A stretch of 64,000 bases of DNA from contig JAEWXC010000022.1 of assembly GCA_023396115.1 (NCBI GenBank), positions 1 to 64,000 of the forward strand, given 5' to 3'. Shown here piece by piece: positions 23,589 through 31,170 of the stretch. The notes beneath the pieces are model-generated. The model worked only from the letters and a program-made list of their open reading frames with translations. It was not told the DNA's origin and did no database searches. Origin of the DNA: Actinomycetes bacterium (GTDB lineage: Bacteria > Actinomycetota > Actinomycetes > Propionibacteriales > Nocardioidaceae). Position 1 is the stretch's first letter, and the number at the start of each line of letters is the position of its first letter. The position numbers and the translations under genes were made by a program.

Positions 23589-24878
23589 TCAGGGGGACCG
23601 CGGCGTCGTGCCCGGGGCGGCGGTCGGAGTGGGGCTGGGAGTCGTGGTCGGCGTCGGGGGCGGCGTCTCCCCGGGGACCCGGACCCGGATCGCGCGGCGC
23701 ACGGCCGCGTGCACGGGGGTCCGCAGCACCCGCACCACGATCCGCACCCGGCCCGGCGCCCGACGCACCACGTAGCGGGCGTCGCCGTTCTGGTCGAGCA
23801 CGGTGGTGCCGATCCGCACCAACCGTCCGTCGGTGCCGCGGCGCATCACGTGCACGGTGTCCCCGCCGCGCCCGCCGACGGTGTGCACGGTGACGGTGGC
23901 GCCGTCCGCGGCCAGGGACAGCAGCGGGCGGACTGCGACGCGTCGGGGTCGGGACCGGGTGGCCGGGGCGGTTCCCGCGGCGTCCGGCACCCGCAGCTGG
24001 AAGGCGGTGGTCCGGGACAGGGCCGCGGTGCCGAAGGTCGCCGTGCCCGAGGTGTCGGTGCTGGCGGTGCCGACCAGCCGCCACCGGCCGCGCAACGGGC
24101 GGGACCACAGCTCGACCGGGGCAGCGGCGGCCACGGAGCCGTCCCGCACCACCACGCCGCGCAGCTGGGTCGCCGACCCGAACGGCACCCGTCGGGTGCT
24201 GACCTGCAGCACCGCCGTCGTGCTGGGAGCCGTCGTGTCCGGGGGCGGGCTGGTGCTGGTCGGCCCGCTGGTCGGGTCACCGGTCGGGGTGGAGGTCGCG
24301 GTCGGCGGCGTCGGCAGGATCGGCCCTGCCCCGGTGCTGGCACCGTCGCTCGGGCCGGGGGTCTGGCCCACCGTGCCACTCAGCGTGGCCGAGGGGGAGG
24401 GGAGGGTGCTGGGACCCGTGGTCGGCCCCGCGGAGCCGGTGCTGTCGGCCGACGGGGAGGGCGCCACCACGGGCAGGTCGGGACCGGTCGGCCCGGTGGT
24501 CGGCCCGGTCGCGATCGGCAGGGCCGGGGGCACCCCGACCGCCCCGAGCTTGTCGTGGGCGAAGGCCTGGACCCGCGGCGGCAGCTGCTGGGTGAACGCC
24601 GCCACCGCGACGCCACCGGTCAGCAGCAGCGCGGAGGCCGCGGCCGCGACACTGCCGACGCCGGCGCGACGCAGCAGCAGCAGCCCACGACCCGGGGTCC
24701 GGGAGGCGGAGAACGCCGCCACCCAGCGCGACTCGTCGGCCAGCTCGGCCGCGGTACCCGGCGCACGCAGGGCGCGGACCAGGGGGGAGTCGGCGTGGGC
24801 GTCCACCCCGTCGTCCAACCCGTCGTGCAGCCCCCGGGGACGCCCGCCCCCCGGTTCCTCGATGTTGCCCGGACCCAT
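23589..24878 (-). CDS. anti-sigma-like membrane protein with Ig-like tail
   Basis: A 429-aa protein. The N-terminal cytosolic part (about 1-75, with LVRALRAPGTAAELADESRWVAAF) has the size of a short anti-sigma segment. One TM helix follows (about 78-98, AGVGSVAAAASALLLTGGVAVAAF), then a long Pro/Ser/Thr linker and a C-terminal beta-sandwich-like domain of about 200 residues (ISTRRVPFG-type start, PVELWSRPLRGRWRLVGTAS). The ATG at 24878 sits 2 bp after the sigma factor TGA, with GGGAGGCGG as ribosome site inside the sigma gene. The arrangement implies it holds the ECF sigma at the membrane and senses an outside signal. The zinc-binding HxxxCxxC motif of ZAS anti-sigmas is absent, so the pairing rests on context. 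Confidence 0.65.
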   Translation of the reverse strand: MGPGNIEEPGGGRPRGLHDGLDDGVDAHADSPLVRALRAPGTAAELADESRWVAAFSASRTPGRGLLLLRRAGVGSVAAAASALLLTGGVAVAAFTQQLPPRVQAFAHDKLGAVGVPPALPIATGPTTGPTGPDLPVVAPSPSADSTGSAGPTTGPSTLPSPSATLSGTVGQTPGPSDGASTGAGPILPTPPTATSTPTGDPTSGPTSTSPPPDTTAPSTTAVLQVSTRRVPFGSATQLRGVVVRDGSVAAAAPVELWSRPLRGRWRLVGTASTDTSGTATFGTAALSRTTAFQLRVPDAAGTAPATRSRPRRVAVRPLLSLAADGATVTVHTVGGRGGDTVHVMRRGTDGRLVRIGTTVLDQNGDARYVVRRAPGRVRIVVRVLRTPVHAAVRRAIRVRVPGETPPPTPTTTPSPTPTAAPGTTPRSP

Positions 24879-24880
24879 GC

Positions 24881-25594
24881 TCACCGCCTCCCTTCCCACG
24901 CTCGAGGAGCCGTGTGGCTCCGTGCCAACTTCTTCAACCCGCGGTGCACGTTGACCGCCACCGTGCCTGGGCGGCGACCGACCACCGCGGCCACCTCGGC
25001 CACCGAGAGGCCGGCCACCACGCGCAGCATCACCATCTCGGCCTGCGCCGCCGGCAGCGTCGCGACCAGGGCCAGAGCGGCCTCGGTGGTCGCCTGCTCC
25101 ATCACCTCGGCCTCGGCGCTGCGCACCTGGCCCAGGTCGACCACCTCGTCGGTCGGGGTGCTCGGTCGTGCTGCCCGCGCCCGCCCGGCGTCCACCGCGC
25201 GGTGCCGGGCCAGGGTGAAGACCCAGGAACGGAACTCACGCGCGTCCCCGGAGAACCGCGGCAGGTCCCGCACCACCTGCAACCAGGTCTCCGCGGCCAC
25301 GTCCTCGGCCACGTCCCCCTCGCGCACCCGCAGGTAGCGCAGCAGCGGCGGGTGCAGGTGGCGCCACACCTGCGCGAACGCCTCCTCGTCCCCGTCGAGC
25401 ACCGCCGGGAGCAGTGCGACGACGGGGTCGTGCCCCGGGACGTCCCGGGTGTCGGGGGACGTCACGTCGGCAGCGGGCCCAGCCGTGCGTCGTGGCTCGC
25501 GGGCGTGGCCGAACACCGGCACGAGGCCGTCGGCGGTCGCCACGGGTACAGACACATCGAGGAGAGCGTTCCCGGGTCGCCGGGCATTACACAC
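24881..25594 (-). CDS. ECF sigma-70 family factor
   Basis: RNA polymerase sigma factor with region 2 (GDEEAFAQVWRHLHPPLLRYLR ... AEDVAAETWLQVVRDLPRF ... FRSWVFTLARHRAVD) and region 4 (LVATLPAAQAEMVMLRVVAGLSVAEVAAVVGRRPGTVAVNVHRGLKKL). The longest frame starts at GTG 25594 (237 aa). No Shine-Dalgarno sequence fits and the first ~50 residues are not family-like, so a later GTG in frame is possible. It overlaps functionally with the anti-sigma-like gene 2 bp downstream and is divergent from the RTX gene, which may be a target. Confidence 0.85.
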   Translation of the reverse strand: MCNARRPGNALLDVSVPVATADGLVPVFGHAREPRRTAGPAADVTSPDTRDVPGHDPVVALLPAVLDGDEEAFAQVWRHLHPPLLRYLRVREGDVAEDVAAETWLQVVRDLPRFSGDAREFRSWVFTLARHRAVDAGRARAARPSTPTDEVVDLGQVRSAEAEVMEQATTEAALALVATLPAAQAEMVMLRVVAGLSVAEVAAVVGRRPGTVAVNVHRGLKKLARSHTAPRAWEGRR

Positions 25595-25696
25595 CCGGCG
25601 AAGATCGGGCAGAAGAATCTCCCGGACCTGTAATCAACGGCCGCTCCGGCCCGCTGTGGGGGTGTCAGTACCGCACGATCTCGAGGAGCATCCAGC

Positions 25697-26665
25697 ATGA
25701 GCACGAGCATCCGCAGCACGACGTTCCGCACCGGCGCAGGAGCCCTGGCGATCGCCACCGGCGGCGCCCTGGCCGCGCTGTCGGTCGTCCCCGCCGCCGC
25801 GGCACCGACGCCCGAGTGCGGCGGCCAGGCGGCGACCATCGTGGGCACCCCCGGCAACGACACCCTCACCGGCACCGAGGGCAACGACGTGGTCGTCCTC
25901 GACGCGGGCGACGACACCTTCGACGGGCTCGGCGGCAACGACACGATCTGTGGCGGCGAGGGCAACGACACCATCCGCGGCGGCGCCGACGACGACCGGA
26001 TCGACGGCGGTGCGGGCGACGACGTGATCGACGCCGGTGACGGCGACGACCGGGTCGCGGTCAACGACGGCGCCGACCGGGTCCTGGGCGGCGACGGCGA
26101 CGACACCATCCGTTCGACCGTGCCGGTGGCGACCATCAGCGCCGGGGCCGGCGACGACGTGGTCTACGCCTCCTTCCTCACCTCGACGCTGAAGATGAAC
26201 GCCGGCCACGACACGGTCGTCTTCGACCGCACCTCCGGAACCGTCCGGGGTGGCAAGGGCGAGGACGCCTTCATCTCGACCACCCCCGCACAGGCCAAGG
26301 CCCTTCTCGCGCCGGCCGAGGTGAACACTGCCACCACCTCCACCTTCCTGGGCGGCACCGGGGACGACACCTTCAGCCTGGCGCCGCTGACGGTCCCCGT
26401 GCGCATCGACGTGATGTCCGGGACCGCCACCTGGGCGGGCGGCAACGCCGCGACGCTCAAGGGCCTGCAGGTCTACGTCGGCGGCAAGGCCGGGGACACG
26501 CTGCTGGGCAGCGACCGGTCCGAGACCATCCGTGGCCGGGCCGGCGACGACCTGGTCCGCGGCAAGGGCGGTCACGACACCCTGCGCGGCGGCAGCGGCA
26601 CCGACGTCGTCTACGGCGGCACGGGCCGCGACAACTGCACCGGTGAGGTCAAGCACGGCTGCTGA
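25697..26665 (+). CDS. secreted RTX (haemolysin-type Ca2+-binding repeat) protein
   Basis: A 322-aa exported protein: signal peptide ending ...VVPAAAA-P, then acidic glycine-rich nonapeptide repeats of the GGxGxDxUx type in two blocks (about residues 50-145, e.g. GGEGNDTIRGG and GGAGDDVIDAG, and about 275-310). A less repetitive middle region separates them. Such repeats fold into a beta-roll on calcium binding outside the cell. A C-terminal Cys pair (NCTGEVKHGC) may form a disulfide, and an early Cys lies near the mature N-terminus (ECGG). No enzymatic domain is attached. GAGGAG precedes the ATG. It is divergent from the ECF sigma gene and ends at a strong terminator. Confidence 0.85.
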   Translation: MSTSIRSTTFRTGAGALAIATGGALAALSVVPAAAAPTPECGGQAATIVGTPGNDTLTGTEGNDVVVLDAGDDTFDGLGGNDTICGGEGNDTIRGGADDDRIDGGAGDDVIDAGDGDDRVAVNDGADRVLGGDGDDTIRSTVPVATISAGAGDDVVYASFLTSTLKMNAGHDTVVFDRTSGTVRGGKGEDAFISTTPAQAKALLAPAEVNTATTSTFLGGTGDDTFSLAPLTVPVRIDVMSGTATWAGGNAATLKGLQVYVGGKAGDTLLGSDRSETIRGRAGDDLVRGKGGHDTLRGGSGTDVVYGGTGRDNCTGEVKHGC

Positions 26666-26692
26666 TCCGCGGCCGGCACCGGCCACCTGAGC

Positions 26693-26740
26693 ACCACTGC
26701 TCCTTCCCGCGCGTGGGGTCGTGCGGGAAGGAGCAGTGGT
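26693..26740 (+). terminator. perfect 18-bp stem terminator
   Basis: Arms ACCACTGCTCCTTCCCGC (26693-26710) and its exact complement (26723-26740) around a 12-nt loop, 28 bp after the RTX gene stop. Confidence 0.8.
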
Positions 26741-26776
26741 TCGTCCGGAGCGCCTGCGCGTGTCGGGCGGGGTGGC

Positions 26777-26782
26777 TACGGT
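26777..26782 (+). promoter_or_regulatory. -10 box for a leaderless transcript
   Basis: TACGGT is followed by 6 bp and then the GTG at 26789; no Shine-Dalgarno sequence is present. Transcription should start at or next to the GTG. Confidence 0.45.
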
Positions 26783-26788
26783 GCTGGT

Positions 26789-28450
26789 GTGCCAGCCCGA
26801 CCGATCCCCGAGTTCCCCACCTTCCACGGTGACGCCGAGCGCGTCGTGTGGGAGGCGGTCCGCGACCAACTGCCCGCCGGATCGCTGCTGCTCGCCGGGG
26901 TCAGGCTGCGCGACGAGGACTTCGACCACGAGGCCGACCTGGTTGCGCTGGTCCCCGAGGTGGGGGTGGTCGTGCTCGAGGTCAAGGGCGGCAACTGCTA
27001 CTTCGACCCGCACCTCGGTGAGGGCAGCGGGTGGCACCAGGCCGGCGGCAACGAGAGCCACCCGATCGACCCGTTCGGCCAGGCACGCCGGGTCACCTAC
27101 GCGTTGCGCGAGTACGTCGAGTCCGACCCGCGCTGGGGCGGGCGGGCGCGGCTGCGGTGGAGCTTCGGGGTGGCGTTCGCCTGGTCGGACGTGCCCAGCG
27201 ACGTCACCGCGCCGGACTCGCCACGCTGGGCACTGCACGACCAGGTGGACCTGGCCACGATCGGGGACCGGATCGTCGCCCAGGCGGCCCGCGGCCCGGC
27301 GGGCGGACTGCCCAGCCACGAGGACGTCGCGCTGGTCAGCGAGATCCTGCGCGGGCGCGGGTACACCCGGCCCGACGTCAACGCCGAGGTGCTGGAGCGG
27401 CGCAGCGCAGCGGACCGGCTGACCCACGAGCAGGCGATGGTCCTCAAGGTCACCCGGCTGCTGAACCGGGTGGAGATCCGCGGTGGGGCGGGCAGCGGCA
27501 AGACCGTCCTGGCCCTGGAGCAGGCGCGGTTGCTCAGCCGCGGCAGCGAGGAGCGGCCGGCACAACGGGTCGCGCTGCTGTGCTACTCGATCGGGTTGGC
27601 GCAGTACCTCAAGCGGGAGACCGCCCTGTGGCCCCGCAATCACCAGCCGGCGTTCGTCGGCACCTTCGAGGAGCTCGGCAACCTGTGGGGCGTGGCGTCC
27701 GGGACCCGCGAGGACAGCGACTTCTGGGAGAACCAGCTGCCCGCGCAGATGGCGGAGCAGGCCCTGGAGCTGGGCGCCGGGCACCGCTTCGACGCCTTCG
27801 TGGTGGACGAGTCGCAGGACTTCGCCGACTCCTGGTGGGTGCCGCTGCTGCGGGCGATGCGAGACGAGGAGTCCGGCGGGCTCTACGTCTTCAGCGACGA
27901 GAACCAGCGGATCTTCGCCCGCTACGGCCGGCCGCCGGTGCCCCTGGTGCCGCTGGTGCTCGACCAGAACCTGCGCAACACCAAGCAGATCCACAACGCC
28001 TTCCAGCCGTTGGCGCCGACCCGGATGTCGGCCCGCGGCACCGACGGGCCCTCGGTCGACTTCCTGCCCGCGACCGACCCGATGGGCACCGCCGACGACG
28101 CGGTCGAGGTGCTGCTGGAGGCAGGCTGGCACCCGGGCAACGTCGCCCTGCTCACCACCGGCAGCCGGCACCCGGTGCAGCACGAGCTCACCGAGAGCCG
28201 GGGTCAGGTCGGGTACTGGCGCTCGTTCTTCGAGGACGACGACGTCTTCTACGGCCACGTGCTCGGCTGCAAGGGCCTCGAACGGCCGGCGGTGGTGCTG
28301 TGCGTCAACGAGTCACAGGCCCGCGACCGCTCCCGGGAGAAGCTCTACGTGGGCATGTCCCGGGCCACGGACCAGCTGATCGTGGTCGGCGACCCGGAGG
28401 TCGTGGCCCAGATCGCGGGCCCCGCGGTGGCGGCCCGGCTGGGTCTGTGA
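26789..28450 (+). CDS. NERD nuclease-SF1 helicase
   Basis: A 553-aa protein. The N-terminal NERD domain has the restriction-like core Asp50 (FDHEADLVAL) and Glu64-x-Lys66 (VVLEVKGG), with an upstream Glu (DAERVVWE). A UvrD-like SF1 helicase follows: Walker A GGAGSGKT at 232-239, Walker B VVDESQDF, motif III-like FSDENQRIF, and the C-terminal CKGLERPAVVL and YVGMSRATDQLIVVGD. It probably unwinds and nicks DNA in repair or defence. It starts at GTG 26789 and appears leaderless. It is a single gene between two terminators and not near the main defence cluster. Confidence 0.85.
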   Translation: MPARPIPEFPTFHGDAERVVWEAVRDQLPAGSLLLAGVRLRDEDFDHEADLVALVPEVGVVVLEVKGGNCYFDPHLGEGSGWHQAGGNESHPIDPFGQARRVTYALREYVESDPRWGGRARLRWSFGVAFAWSDVPSDVTAPDSPRWALHDQVDLATIGDRIVAQAARGPAGGLPSHEDVALVSEILRGRGYTRPDVNAEVLERRSAADRLTHEQAMVLKVTRLLNRVEIRGGAGSGKTVLALEQARLLSRGSEERPAQRVALLCYSIGLAQYLKRETALWPRNHQPAFVGTFEELGNLWGVASGTREDSDFWENQLPAQMAEQALELGAGHRFDAFVVDESQDFADSWWVPLLRAMRDEESGGLYVFSDENQRIFARYGRPPVPLVPLVLDQNLRNTKQIHNAFQPLAPTRMSARGTDGPSVDFLPATDPMGTADDAVEVLLEAGWHPGNVALLTTGSRHPVQHELTESRGQVGYWRSFFEDDDVFYGHVLGCKGLERPAVVLCVNESQARDRSREKLYVGMSRATDQLIVVGDPEVVAQIAGPAVAARLGL

Positions 28451-28466
28451 CCTGCCGCTGAGCCCC

Positions 28467-28484
28467 ACCGGCAACGTGGCCGGT
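28467..28484. terminator. short hairpin between convergent genes
   Basis: A 6-bp stem ACCGGC / GCCGGT with a 6-nt loop in the 48-bp gap between the NERD-helicase and mug stops. Weak, but well placed. Confidence 0.35.
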
Positions 28485-28498
28485 TCAGGGTGCCGGGC

Positions 28499-29068
28499 TC
28501 AGTCGAGGAGGCCCGCGGCCCGGGCCGGCTCGGCGTACGCCTGCGCCAGGGTCTCGACGGTGTGGTGGGCGTTCAGCCCGCTCGGGTTGGGCACCACCCA
28601 CACGGCGGTGTCGCCCCAGTCCTCGGGCTGACGGCCCGCCCGGGCCCTGCGGTCGCCGAACGCCTCGCGCCAGGCGCCGATCCCGGCGACGGCGAGCACC
28701 CGGGGTCGGACCTGCTCGACCAGGGCACGCAGCCGCTCACCCCCGGCGCGCAGCTCCTCGCGGGAGAGCTCGTCGGCCCGCGCGGTCGCCCGGGCCACGA
28801 CGTTGGTCAGCCCGATCCCGCGCTCGCGCAGGTGCGCCCGGTCCTCCTCGGTCATCCCGGCAGCCGGGTCGACCGGCCGGGTGAGGATCCCGGCCCGCAG
28901 CAGCGCCGGGTAGAACCGGTTGCCCGGGTGGGCGAAGTGCGTCTGGGTGGCAGCGGTCCACAGCCCGGGGTTGATGCCCACCACCAGCAGCCGGACGTCG
29001 TCCCCGATCAGGTCGGGGACCTCGGTGTCGCGGTAGGACTCGAGCTCGGCACGGGTGAAGGAGACCAC
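28499..29068 (-). CDS. mug: G/U mismatch-specific DNA glycosylase
   Basis: A 189-aa base-excision repair enzyme that removes uracil or thymine opposite G. Motif 1 is VVGINPGLWTAATQTHFAHPGNRFYPAL, with the Asn of GINPG as the catalytic residue, and motif 2 is NPSGLNAHHT. Both are diagnostic of the MUG/TDG branch of uracil glycosylases, and length is typical. The GTG at 29068 is preferred: TACCCT on this strand (29081-29076) ends 7 bp before it, giving a leaderless transcript, and upstream frame residues lack family similarity. It converges with the NERD-helicase gene and is divergent from the lipoprotein gene at 29178. Confidence 0.9.
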   Translation of the reverse strand: MVSFTRAELESYRDTEVPDLIGDDVRLLVVGINPGLWTAATQTHFAHPGNRFYPALLRAGILTRPVDPAAGMTEEDRAHLRERGIGLTNVVARATARADELSREELRAGGERLRALVEQVRPRVLAVAGIGAWREAFGDRRARAGRQPEDWGDTAVWVVPNPSGLNAHHTVETLAQAYAEPARAAGLLD

Positions 29069-29075
29069 GGCCCCG

Positions 29076-29081
29076 AGGGTA
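29076..29081 (-). promoter_or_regulatory. -10 box of mug
   Basis: TACCCT read on the minus strand, 7 bp before the GTG at 29068; a leaderless arrangement. Confidence 0.4.
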
Positions 29082-29093
29082 GGCCACGCACAA

Positions 29094-29135
29094 TGCCGAC
29101 TGTGCGGTGCCGACTGTGGGGTGCCGGCTGTGCCT
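29094..29135 (+). repeat. 14-bp tandem repeat, three units
   Basis: TGCCGACTGTGCGG, TGCCGACTGTGGGG and TGCCGGCTGTGCCT follow without gaps between the divergent mug and lipoprotein starts. It lies upstream of both -10 boxes, so it may be a regulator site or just slippage DNA. Confidence 0.6.
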
Positions 29136-29177
29136 GCGGTGGTGGAACCCGACGGCCGTCGGTACCGTCCCATGACC

Positions 29178-29786
29178 ATGAACCTGTCACCGCGACGCAG
29201 CGCCCGACCCGGCCCCGGGAGCCCTGAGCTGCCTGGGCTGCCCGGGCTGCCGGGGCTGCTGGTGGTGCCGCTGGCCGTGCTGATGGTGCTGCTGCTCGCC
29301 GGCTGCGGCTCGGGCGACGGCGACGACGGCGCCACCGGGGACGACCCCGGCGCCGGCTCGCCGAGCAGCAGCGCCCCGGCGACCCTCACGCCGGAACCGG
29401 ACGCGACCACGGAACCCGAGCCCGACCGTGTTCCCGACCCCGCGCGCGAGCCCGAGCTGGTCGGTCAGGTCACGGTGACCCGCGGCGGCGGTGAGACGAC
29501 GCCGGAGGCCTGGCCCGTGACCCGCCCGAAGGACCTGCGCCGGTTCACCGGGACGCTCAACGCCGACCTCGCCGACCAGGTGCGCGCCATCGTTCGTGAA
29601 CACCGCGAACCGGGACGGGAGCTGGTCGCCCAGGTGGTCGCGATCGGGTGCGACGAGCCGGTCAGCGTCGCGGCGGAACTCTCCCGCGAGGGGTGGCGGC
29701 TGGTGGCACAGATGCCGGGCAAGGGCGTGCAGTGCTTCGCCCCGATGACCACCGTCGCGGTCTTCTCGGTCCCTGCCGCCGAGTGA
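29178..29786 (+). CDS. secreted lipoprotein, unknown function
   Basis: A 202-aa lipoprotein: a hydrophobic segment (LPGLLVVPLAVLMVLLLAGC) with lipobox LLAGC, an acidic Pro/Glu linker and a small C-terminal domain of about 110 residues (QVTVTRGGGETTPEAWPVTRPKDLRRF ... CDEPVSVAAELSREGWRLVAQMPGKGVQCFAPMTTVAVF). The two Cys there could pair. A TACCGT box at 29163-29168 favours the ATG at 29178 (transcription start within a few bases) over the ATG at 29172. Family not recognised. It converges with the NAGPA-like gene 32 bp downstream. Confidence 0.7.
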   Translation: MNLSPRRSARPGPGSPELPGLPGLPGLLVVPLAVLMVLLLAGCGSGDGDDGATGDDPGAGSPSSSAPATLTPEPDATTEPEPDRVPDPAREPELVGQVTVTRGGGETTPEAWPVTRPKDLRRFTGTLNADLADQVRAIVREHREPGRELVAQVVAIGCDEPVSVAAELSREGWRLVAQMPGKGVQCFAPMTTVAVFSVPAAE

Positions 29787-29818
29787 CGGGTCCCGGCTGA
29801 CCGGCCCCGGCGGGGCGC

Positions 29819-31111
29819 TCAGCGCTTGGCGCGCACGAAGATCCCCACCCCGTTGGGGATCCACCGCTCCCGGCCGTCCGAGGGCGTGTTGCGCACGTCG
29901 GTCCGGCGACGCTTCCGATTCGGCGCGACCATCGTCGAGGAGCCGCCGCCGTCGAGGTTGAGCGCCTGGTAGGCGCCGAGCTCGATCATCAGGTCGGCGG
30001 TCTCCACCATGGTCAGGCCCCGCGAGCGTGACGAGCGGCCGTCGACCACCAGCAGGAACATCCGCCGTCCCGACCGGTTCACCCCGACCGCCGTCCGCGG
30101 GTGCATCACCGTGTCGTCCACGGTGCGGTGCTCGCCGTCGACGAGCAACGGGCGGTCACCCCCGATGGCGAAGCCCGGTCGGCCGTCCAGCCAGGTGCTG
30201 ACCCCGGCCGCGGTGCCGACCGGGAGCGCCGACTTCAGCAGCGCCGCGCCCTCCTCGCGCCCCACGAGCAACGTGCCTTGGATGGGTTCGCCGCGGCCCA
30301 GCCGGGTCTCGTTGCTGACCACCCGGCCGTTGCTGATCCGGACCACCCGCACCGGACCCGTCTCGCCGGTCACCTGGCGGCCCGGGCGCGTGCCCCACGC
30401 CTTCGTGTAGGCGCCGATGCCGCCCGGGGCGACCCACGGGGAGTTGAGGTTCGTGATCGGCACGTCCGGGTGCCCGATCACCCCGGCCCGCAGCGGCAGC
30501 GGACCGGTGCGCCAGCGCCCGCCGGCCCGGTACAGGGCGTTCGGCCAGCCGATCGTGGCCCCGTGGCGGACCTTGCCCCGGCTGCTCAGCACCCCCAGCG
30601 GTGCCCCGGTGTCGGCGATGTCGAAGAAGTCGCCGTTGACGCCGGCCACGGCCTTCTCCCGGCGCAGCAGCTTGGTCAGCGGGCCGCGGCGGGGGACCTT
30701 GCCGGCCGAGACCGGTCGGACCTGGACGCGGCTCTTGTCCAGGCGGACGGTGAGCAGGTGGATCCGGAGCCGGCCGCGGGCGTCCTGGCGGCGCCACTGC
30801 GTGTAGCGCACCCCCCGGGCGACCTTCCAGGACGTGCGGTGCGAGTCGCGCACCATCCCGCCGAGCCGTCCGTCGGTGGTGACCAGACCGGGCTGCCCGT
30901 CCGAGGTCTGCCGGTCCCCGCCGGTGGCCAGCCGCAGCGCCGGTCCCGGCAGCACCTCGCCGAGCGGTGACGGATCCGCCTCGGGGCGGGGGGTGGGGGC
31001 GGCTCCGCCCGGGGCCGCACCCGCGACCAGGGCCAGCACCACCGCGCCTCCCAAGAGTCCACGGACCAACCGGGTCGGACCCGGCGCACGTCGGCTGGAG
31101 GCGAAACGCAT
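29819..31111 (-). CDS. phosphodiester glycosidase-family (NAGPA domain) exported protein
   Basis: A 430-aa exported protein with signal peptide (LVRGLLGGAVVLALVAGAAPGGAA). It has a C-terminal NAGPA domain: AVAGVNGDFFDI, TAVGVNRSGRRMFLLVVDGR, and ELGAYQALNLDGGGSSTMVA. These are the conserved acidic and glycine motifs of N-acetylglucosamine-1-phosphodiester alpha-N-acetylglucosaminidase-like proteins. In bacteria the domain acts on cell-surface glycans or phosphodiester-linked sugars; the substrate here is unknown. The ATG at 31111 fits a leaderless transcript (TAGGGT 7 bp before). It lies 59 bp downstream of the WS/DGAT gene. Confidence 0.85.
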   Translation of the reverse strand: MRFASSRRAPGPTRLVRGLLGGAVVLALVAGAAPGGAAPTPRPEADPSPLGEVLPGPALRLATGGDRQTSDGQPGLVTTDGRLGGMVRDSHRTSWKVARGVRYTQWRRQDARGRLRIHLLTVRLDKSRVQVRPVSAGKVPRRGPLTKLLRREKAVAGVNGDFFDIADTGAPLGVLSSRGKVRHGATIGWPNALYRAGGRWRTGPLPLRAGVIGHPDVPITNLNSPWVAPGGIGAYTKAWGTRPGRQVTGETGPVRVVRISNGRVVSNETRLGRGEPIQGTLLVGREEGAALLKSALPVGTAAGVSTWLDGRPGFAIGGDRPLLVDGEHRTVDDTVMHPRTAVGVNRSGRRMFLLVVDGRSSRSRGLTMVETADLMIELGAYQALNLDGGGSSTMVAPNRKRRRTDVRNTPSDGRERWIPNGVGIFVRAKR

Positions 31112-31118
31112 GGGCACG

Positions 31119-31124
31119 ACCCTA
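31119..31124 (-). promoter_or_regulatory. -10 box of the NAGPA-domain gene
   Basis: TAGGGT on the minus strand with a 7-bp gap to the ATG at 31111, indicating its own leaderless transcript rather than only read-through from the WS/DGAT gene. Confidence 0.4.
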
Positions 31125-31170
31125 GAGGAGACCCACCGCGCCGACGGGCCACCGGAGAGATGCCGGTGGG

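Noticed and set aside
25634..28258. An 874-codon minus frame across the RTX and NERD-helicase genes
   Set aside because: Shadow of two well-supported plus-strand genes; no motif or ribosome site.
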